DNA of 64,000 nt from Motiliproteus sp041586735 (GTDB taxonomy: Bacteria; Pseudomonadota; Gammaproteobacteria; Pseudomonadales; Balneatricaceae), in the NCBI GenBank assembly GCA_041586735.1, contig JBFGZQ010000001.1, positions 62,001 to 126,000 of the forward strand, read 5' to 3'. The position numbers and the translations under genes are program-made. Below, one piece after another: positions 58,519 to 64,000 of the stretch. Numbering within the stretch: the first letter of the stretch is position 1; each line of letters starts with the position of its first letter. The notes under the pieces were generated by a model. That model did not search any database, was not told the origin of the DNA, and worked only from the letters and a program-made list of their open reading frames with translations.

Positions 58519-60606
58519 ATGCAGTCCTCAATCTATCTGTGTATGACCCTGCTGTTATTCGGTCCCTGGTTAGGCGCGACCGAACGGCAGTCGTCTGTAG
58601 CGGATACCCCGGTATGGCGGGTTGGCGTCGTCGCAGATTATTATCCGCTGTCCTATCTCGACGCAGAGGGTACACCGACCGGGCTGGGTACCGAACTGAT
58701 CAAAGTGATCGCCGCCAACGCCGGTATCGAGCTGGTGTACCAGGTCGATATCTGGTCCCGTCTGCGACACGAGCTGCAAAACGGTAACCTCGATATTGCG
58801 CCGTTCGTGACCTACTCCAGCGACCGAGCCGCCGAGTTTGGGTTATCGGTGCCCTATATCTCAGGGCAGTTAACCCTGCTGCGCCACCGCTCCGCACCGG
58901 TGTTAGACGCTATAAGTGGGCTGAACGGCCAGCGCGTCGCAGTAATGGACCGAACCATTAGTCACGATTTTCTACTGACTGCGGCACCGCAAGCACAGCT
59001 GGTGTTTGCTAAAGACGTTCGCGGGATGGCCGCGCTGTTGGCTGAAGGCCTGGCCGATTATGCCCTGCAATCAGCCTTTACCGGTGACCGGCAGGTCTCT
59101 ATCGCCAACCAGCGCGATATTATACTGAACCCTCTTGCGGACCAGGAGATGAAGCGCTGGGTGTCTATCGGCATTGGCAACAGTTCCCCCGACACCTTGC
59201 AGCTGGTCAATCAGGGCTTAGCCGTGCTATATGACAGCGGCGACTTTCAGCGGCTAAAAGCGCAATGGTCGGCCGAGCTGGAGCCCGCCTCGATAACCCT
59301 TAACGCAGCCTTAAACGTCCTGCTGTGGGTTGTCGGAGGCGGCGCTACGATCATGCTAGTGGTCGTGCTGTGGAGCTGGTCGCTGCGCAAACAGGTGCTG
59401 CTCAAGACCCGCCACCTGCGTGAAGAGATCGTCCAAAGGGAGAGGCTGGAGCAGCAGCTCCAGCATGGCTTGAAAATGGAGGCGCTGGGGCAGTTGTCCG
59501 GTGGTATCGCTCATGATTTTAACAATATTCTGTCCAGCGTCCTGAGCTATACGGATCTTGCCCAGGAGCGCTTGCAGCAGCAGCGCCTCGATAAACTCCC
59601 CGCGTACCTGCAGCAGATAAAAACAGCGAGCCATCGCGCGACCCAGCTCATTAGCCAGTTGCTGCTGTTTAGCCGCACCCCTTCCCCTGATATACGGCGC
59701 CTTCAGCCCGCGCTGATGGTCGAAGAGGTGCAGCTGCTGTTGCGGGCCAGCCTACCGAAGACCCTTACTCTGGATAGTGTGAATTCGGCTCCGGGGGCGT
59801 TTATTGAGATGAATCCGATCCAGTTCCATCAGATATTGATGAATCTCTGTGTCAATGCCCGCGATGCCATACAGGGGCGTGGTCGGATCGGAATTGAGAT
59901 TTGCAAATCCAACTACCTAAACCCATCTTGTGCCGCCTGCGGCCAGGCGGTGACGGGAGCCTGGATCGAGATCCGTGTACAAGATAGTGGTAGTGGCATC
60001 GCCCCTGAGGATCGGCCCCAGATCTTTAGTCTCGGCTTTTCCACCAAGGCGGTCGGTCAGGGCAGCGGCACGGGCTTGGCCACCGTCAGCCGGCTCGTAC
60101 ACGAGCATCATGGCCATATTCTGCTCAGCAGCTCCCCACAGGGGACGGCGTTTAGCTTGCTGTTTCCCGAGGCTGAGAGTGATGGGCACGAGCGTGGCGC
60201 ACTGTCAGAATTTCCGCATGGCGGGCAGATCTTGATCATCGATGAGCAGGCCACCTTTAGCAGCTTTGTCGGTGAGCTGCTGGCTAATCGGGGGTTTCAA
60301 GCCGTGGTTATCAGTGATATAGCGGCGTTGCAGCAACGCAGCGGTTCGATCTCCCAGCCCTATGACCTGGTGATACTGGGCGGCTGCGCTCAAACCCCCG
60401 CGACCCAGCAAGCGGTAACCCAGCTTCTGTCGATACTAGGCGCTGTTCCCATTCTGCTCTGTAGTCAAACGCTATCGGACCTCCCCTCTTGCCGATGGCG
60501 CTCTGTGGGGATCTCGGAAGTGTTGATTAAACCCGTCAAACCCTACCGGTTGCTGAGTGCTATCAACCAGATACTCGACGCTGACGGAGTCCCTCCCCAT
60601 CGCTAA
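58519..60606 (+). CDS. Sensor histidine kinase with periplasmic solute-binding domain and dead receiver
   Basis: About 695 residues from ATG 58519, which has AAGGAG 6 nt upstream and opens a signal peptide (MQSSIYLCMTLLLFGPWLGA). A bacterial extracellular solute-binding family 3 domain follows (about 35-255: VWRVGVVADYYPLSYLDAEGTPTGLGTELI in part), then a membrane helix (about 270-292), a short coiled coil, a DHp domain with His332 in GGIAHDFNNIL, an HATPase domain (LCVNARDAIQ, DSGSGI, GTGLATV) and a C-terminal receiver-like domain. In that domain the phospho-acceptor Asp is replaced: YDLVILGGC, while the KP is kept (LIKPVKPY). It would sense a small molecule and pass phosphate to another receiver, most simply that of the next protein. 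Confidence 0.88.
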   Translation: MQSSIYLCMTLLLFGPWLGATERQSSVADTPVWRVGVVADYYPLSYLDAEGTPTGLGTELIKVIAANAGIELVYQVDIWSRLRHELQNGNLDIAPFVTYSSDRAAEFGLSVPYISGQLTLLRHRSAPVLDAISGLNGQRVAVMDRTISHDFLLTAAPQAQLVFAKDVRGMAALLAEGLADYALQSAFTGDRQVSIANQRDIILNPLADQEMKRWVSIGIGNSSPDTLQLVNQGLAVLYDSGDFQRLKAQWSAELEPASITLNAALNVLLWVVGGGATIMLVVVLWSWSLRKQVLLKTRHLREEIVQRERLEQQLQHGLKMEALGQLSGGIAHDFNNILSSVLSYTDLAQERLQQQRLDKLPAYLQQIKTASHRATQLISQLLLFSRTPSPDIRRLQPALMVEEVQLLLRASLPKTLTLDSVNSAPGAFIEMNPIQFHQILMNLCVNARDAIQGRGRIGIEICKSNYLNPSCAACGQAVTGAWIEIRVQDSGSGIAPEDRPQIFSLGFSTKAVGQGSGTGLATVSRLVHEHHGHILLSSSPQGTAFSLLFPEAESDGHERGALSEFPHGGQILIIDEQATFSSFVGELLANRGFQAVVISDIAALQQRSGSISQPYDLVILGGCAQTPATQQAVTQLLSILGAVPILLCSQTLSDLPSCRWRSVGISEVLIKPVKPYRLLSAINQILDADGVPPHR

Positions 60607-60622
60607 ACTCGAAGCAGAGCGG

Positions 60623-60766
60623 ATGACGTTGACCCGGATGCAGCCCCATCTCTTGAAGGTACTCAATGCCCTGTTAAGCGAACTCGGCAACCGGGTTAAC
60701 CCTGCGACTAACTTACACCCCACCGAAAAATCTTCTGCTTCAAGCTCTACCGGGAGACCCAGATGA
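60623..60766 (+). CDS. Possible very small ORF between kinase and c-di-GMP gene
   Basis: A 47-residue ORF (MTLTRMQPHLLKVLNALLSELGN...) fills the 156-nt gap and ends in an ATGA overlap with the next gene. The ribosome-binding site (AGAGCGG) is weak. It may be a translated coupler or chance. Confidence 0.25.
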   Translation: MTLTRMQPHLLKVLNALLSELGNRVNPATNLHPTEKSSASSSTGRPR

Positions 60767-63700
60767 ACGTTACAACGACACCACCCAGATCGACAGTGCT
60801 GGTTATCGATGACGAGCCTAACAACTGTCACATCGTCAACGAGATCCTAGAGGGGCAGTATGCCGTGTGCAGCGCGGCGAGCGGCGAAGAGGGTCTGCAG
60901 CGGGTGGCCGAATATAAACCAGATCTGATTATCCTGGATCTGCTGATGCCCGACATGGATGGCTACGAGGTGTGCAGGCGGCTGAAAAAAGCCCCCCTTA
61001 GCGCCGATATCCCGGTTCTAGTCGTTTCCGCGCTGGGGCAGGCCGAGGATAAATTATTAGCCTATCAGGTGGGTGCCGATGATTATATGGTTAAACCATT
61101 CAATAACAGGCTGTTACGCGCGAAAATCCAGGTTTTATTGCAACGCCGACAGATCCAGAAGATGCAGCTGCAGCAACTGCTCGACCTGATGCCTCATGGT
61201 ATCAGCGTGCGCGATGCTAGCGGTACGCTGCTGCTCGTCAACCAGCATTTCTGTGATTTTTATGGCCAGCCGCCGTCGGCATTGATCGGTATCCCTATCA
61301 GCGAGGTGATCAAATCCTCTGCCCATATCGACCGGATTCGAGAGCAGAATCGACGAGTATTGCTGGAACAGCAGGGCCTGTCGATCGTAGAAGATCAGTT
61401 GACAGATGCCAGAGGTCAGACTCATTGCATGCATATTAGCAAGACCCGCTATAATCACGGCGATCAACAGGCGATTCTGACCGTCGCCACCGATATCAGT
61501 GCGCAAAAAAAGGCCGAGCTGGCACTCAGGGACAAGCACCAGCAGCTGCAAGAAGCGGAGCAACTGGCCGGCATCGGCAGCTGGGAGTGGGATATTTTGG
61601 CCGACCGTTTTACCTGGTCTGATAATCTCTATCGCATGCTGGGGGTTACGCCGGAGCAATTACCGCTGCTTAATTGGGAGACTACTAAGCGTTTCTTCCT
61701 GGCGGAGGAGCTTGAGCCAATACTTACAGGCCTGGACGCCGTGATTAACGAGCAGGGGCGCTACGACCAGGAACATTCGATGGTCTGTGACGACGCTAGC
61801 CTTATTTGCGTGCATGCTAAGGCGGTCGTTATTGAAGATGCTGATGGTCGCCCGGTCCGGATGCGCGGCACCGTGCAGGATATTAGCGCCCGCAGACAGC
61901 AGCAAGCCCTACAGCGGTTGACGGCACTGATGTTCGAACAGATGGCCGACATGGTGATCATCACCGATCCCGGCAGTAGGATTATCGAAGTGAATGCCGC
62001 CTTTACCCGGATTACCGGTTACAGCCGAGAGGAGGCTATCGGACAGACGCCGGCATTGCTGCGCTCGCACCACCATCCCCCTGCGTTTTACAACGCCTTT
62101 TGGCAGCTACTCAACCAGCAGGGTCGCTGGCAGGGCGAGATTTGGAACCGTCGCAAGAGCGGTGATCTGTATCCCAGTTGGCTCAATGTCTGTGCGCTAA
62201 CCGACCCTCAGGGTAAGCTGAGCCATTATGTCGGTATATCCCGTGATCTTTCGGAGCAGAAACAAGCGGAACAGCGGCTGTATTACCTGACCAACTACGA
62301 TATACAAACCGGGCTCCCCAACCGCAGCCTGCTATTCCGAGAGCTGGAAGATGCGCTAGAACAGGTAACAAAAACGGGCGACAAGCTCGCATTGATTAAG
62401 GTGCGGATTAATGATTTCAATCTGATTAACGAGAGCCTAGGGCACCTGCAAGGCGATGCCTATATCGGCGAAGTTGCCACAAGACTCCTTGCTATAGTGC
62501 CGGATCAAAAAGGCGTCGGTCGAATCGACTCGAACACCCTGGGCATAATCCTGCCAGATCTGGCCTCGCCCGAGGCTCTGTTGCCCTTTTTACAACAGAT
62601 ATTGGCTATGGACCAGGATGTCGTGCGTCTGCAAGATCAGGACGCCCCCGTGAGCCTGAATATTGGCCTTAGCGTATTTCCTAGTGACGCGCTCCATGCT
62701 CAGGGACTTATGGAAAAAGCGGTCATTGCCCTGGATCAGGGGCAGCAAAGAGGGCGCGGCCACTTTGAGTATTACGCCGCAGGCATGAACAACCAAGCCC
62801 ACGGCCGGTTGCAGATACAGGCGGATCTACGCAAGGCGCTCGAAAACAACGAGTTCTACCTGCAGTATCAGCCCAAGGTGGATTTCAACAAGGGTCAGAT
62901 AATCGGTGCCGAAGCCCTGGTTCGTTGGCAGCATCCACAACGAGGGTTTATCCCGCCGAGTGATTTCATCCCCGTTGCAGAAGACTGCGACTTGATCCGT
63001 GAGTTGGGTGCCTGGGTGCTGAAAGAAGCGTGCCGCCAAGCCAGGATCTGGCGTGTTAGCGGGGTTCTCAACGGCTCGATGGCGGTGAATCTGTCCACGT
63101 TACAGCTGCAAGATCCCTCGCTGGTGGCTTTTATCACCGAGCTGCTGGTGACTGAGCAGTTGCCCGCGCAAGCGTTGGAGCTGGAGATCACCGAAAGTGT
63201 GCTGATGCAGAACCCCGAGCAGGCCGTCGACATCTTGCAGAGACTGCGCAAACTCGGTATCGGCCTGAGCCTCGACGATTTTGGTACGGGGCACTCCAGT
63301 CTCCATTACCTGAGTCGCCTGCCGGTTGACAAGCTCAAGATCGACCGCTCGTTTGTGCAGCAGTTCGAGCACCATGCCGAAGATGCTCTGATCATCAATA
63401 CCATCATCAGTATGGCGCGTGGTTTGGGTCTGAAAACGGTCGCCGAGGGGGTGGAAACCGCCAGCCAATGCGCTTATTTGCAAAAACAGCAATGTGATGA
63501 ATTGCAGGGCTACTACTTCAGTAAACCACTGCGCGCCATCGATTTTGAACACTTCGTCGCGGATGATCCCAGATTGAATGAGTCAGTGCTTCAAGACCAT
63601 CAGCAACGTACGCTGCTGTTAATAGACGACGATCCCCATATCCTTAGTTCGATCAAACGCCTACTCCGCAGAGAGGGCTATCAACTGCTATTGGCGCAGA

Positions 63701-63984
63701 CAGGTCAAGAGGCTAAGACGTTACTTGCCCAGCACGCTATCCAGGTGGTGGTCTGCGATCAACGCATGCCCGATTTGAATGGGGTCGACTTTTTCCATGA
63801 GCTGAAACAGACCCATCCGCAGATAGTGCGGATGATGCTCGGTGGCCATATCGATGCCACCGCCATGAACCAGGCGATTCACCAGGGTGAGATCTATAAA
63901 TATATCACTAAGCCCTGGGATGACGCCGAGTTGATCGAAACCCTAAGCTCGGCGTTTGACAAATATGATATAGGTAATGGCTAG
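60763..63984 (+). CDS. REC-PAS3-GGDEF(degenerate)-EAL-REC cyclic-di-GMP protein
   Basis: 1073 residues. An N-terminal receiver (Asp59 in IILDLLMPDMDG), three PAS domains (about 135-260, 265-385 and 395-505), a GGDEF-like domain (about 510-670) and an EAL domain (about 690-935), then a second receiver (about 945-1065; phospho-acceptor near 998 in VCDQRMPDLNG). The GGDEF signature has become RIDSNTLG, so c-di-GMP synthesis should be lost; the domain might still bind GTP. The EAL domain is complete (EALVRW, LEITES, DDFGTGHSSL, LKIDRSFV, AEGVE), so it should break down c-di-GMP. The last receiver is of the RpfG type. It follows the kinase and is its likely partner. Confidence 0.92.
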   Translation: MNVTTTPPRSTVLVIDDEPNNCHIVNEILEGQYAVCSAASGEEGLQRVAEYKPDLIILDLLMPDMDGYEVCRRLKKAPLSADIPVLVVSALGQAEDKLLAYQVGADDYMVKPFNNRLLRAKIQVLLQRRQIQKMQLQQLLDLMPHGISVRDASGTLLLVNQHFCDFYGQPPSALIGIPISEVIKSSAHIDRIREQNRRVLLEQQGLSIVEDQLTDARGQTHCMHISKTRYNHGDQQAILTVATDISAQKKAELALRDKHQQLQEAEQLAGIGSWEWDILADRFTWSDNLYRMLGVTPEQLPLLNWETTKRFFLAEELEPILTGLDAVINEQGRYDQEHSMVCDDASLICVHAKAVVIEDADGRPVRMRGTVQDISARRQQQALQRLTALMFEQMADMVIITDPGSRIIEVNAAFTRITGYSREEAIGQTPALLRSHHHPPAFYNAFWQLLNQQGRWQGEIWNRRKSGDLYPSWLNVCALTDPQGKLSHYVGISRDLSEQKQAEQRLYYLTNYDIQTGLPNRSLLFRELEDALEQVTKTGDKLALIKVRINDFNLINESLGHLQGDAYIGEVATRLLAIVPDQKGVGRIDSNTLGIILPDLASPEALLPFLQQILAMDQDVVRLQDQDAPVSLNIGLSVFPSDALHAQGLMEKAVIALDQGQQRGRGHFEYYAAGMNNQAHGRLQIQADLRKALENNEFYLQYQPKVDFNKGQIIGAEALVRWQHPQRGFIPPSDFIPVAEDCDLIRELGAWVLKEACRQARIWRVSGVLNGSMAVNLSTLQLQDPSLVAFITELLVTEQLPAQALELEITESVLMQNPEQAVDILQRLRKLGIGLSLDDFGTGHSSLHYLSRLPVDKLKIDRSFVQQFEHHAEDALIINTIISMARGLGLKTVAEGVETASQCAYLQKQQCDELQGYYFSKPLRAIDFEHFVADDPRLNESVLQDHQQRTLLLIDDDPHILSSIKRLLRREGYQLLLAQTGQEAKTLLAQHAIQVVVCDQRMPDLNGVDFFHELKQTHPQIVRMMLGGHIDATAMNQAIHQGEIYKYITKPWDDAELIETLSSAFDKYDIGNG

Positions 63985-64000
63985 GTCAACACCCCGCTAG

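Noticed and set aside
1..64000. Mobile elements, CRISPR arrays, tRNA, rRNA and toxin-antitoxin pairs
   Set aside because: Gaps and gene ends were read for transposases, integrases, evenly spaced repeats, and tRNA-like cloverleaf signals; none was seen. The small HTH-like protein at 58247 has no toxin partner.

Overview
The window looks like chromosomal DNA of a marine, metabolically versatile gammaproteobacterium, possibly of the Oceanospirillales/Pseudomonadales type. The basis is the gene content: a divergent ypjD-corC / ffh-rpsP-rimM-trmD-rplS block, a split class II ribonucleotide reductase of the Pseudomonas kind, two phasins, paired bacterioferritins, RluA, SlyD and PpnP, together with moderately high GC and no sign of phage, insertion sequences, rRNA, tRNA or CRISPR. 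No species call is possible from the sequence alone.

Layout. 1-4312: three tightly coupled genes of a cyclic-di-GMP/CheB module (GGDEF-EAL protein truncated by the window edge, lone CheB esterase domain, REC-PAS-GGDEF-EAL). 4502-11474: a tripartite tricarboxylate uptake locus, with porin and tctA-tctB-tctC on the minus strand and a divergent CitA/CitB-type two-component system. 11556-16227: rluA, then a branched-chain 2-oxoacid dehydrogenase operon (E1 alpha, E1 beta, E2) without its E3. 16384-26460: an unusual Ser/Thr-kinase-like protein, LysR with a divergent 3-oxoacid CoA-transferase pair, a DUF3014 protein, a thioesterase, a TetR regulator, isovaleryl-CoA dehydrogenase, and a pdxJ/radical-SAM pair. 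26580-27532: two paralogous phasins, each with a strong sigma70-like promoter and a shared palindromic operator. 27802-34589: lipoprotein, hydrolase, slyD, DUF3301, DUF2058, ppnP, LysR, then a Fur-box region between bfd and two different bacterioferritin genes, and an unknown small gene. 34624-41490: a cobalamin operon (btuB, btuM-like, cobO, cbiA, cbiB, cobD) behind a cobalamin riboswitch with a recognisable promoter. 41799-50294: BCCT transporter, DUF294 signalling protein with exonuclease, B12-dependent RNR (nrdJa/nrdJb), Nudix hydrolase. 50423-57714: Nudix, gamma carbonic anhydrase, corC, ypjD and the conserved ffh to rplS block. 57773-63984: two unknown small proteins, a sensor kinase with a periplasmic solute-binding domain, and a 1073-residue multi-domain cyclic-di-GMP protein.

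How the parts fit. Uptake and adenosylation of cobalamin supply the cofactor of NrdJ. The bkd operon, isovaleryl-CoA dehydrogenase and the CoA-transferase pair belong to branched-chain and ketone-body-type acyl-CoA catabolism, which can feed polyhydroxyalkanoate granules coated by the phasins. Both ends of the window hold cyclic-di-GMP signalling genes. The least ordinary items are the 58.2-64.0 kb sensory module (coupled small HTH-like protein, kinase with a dead receiver, effector with a dead GGDEF), the kinase at 16.4 kb, the leader peptide before the citrate-type sensor kinase, and a recurring habit of about 15-nt tandem duplications at gene edges and in linkers. No clearly novel defence or mobile system was found.
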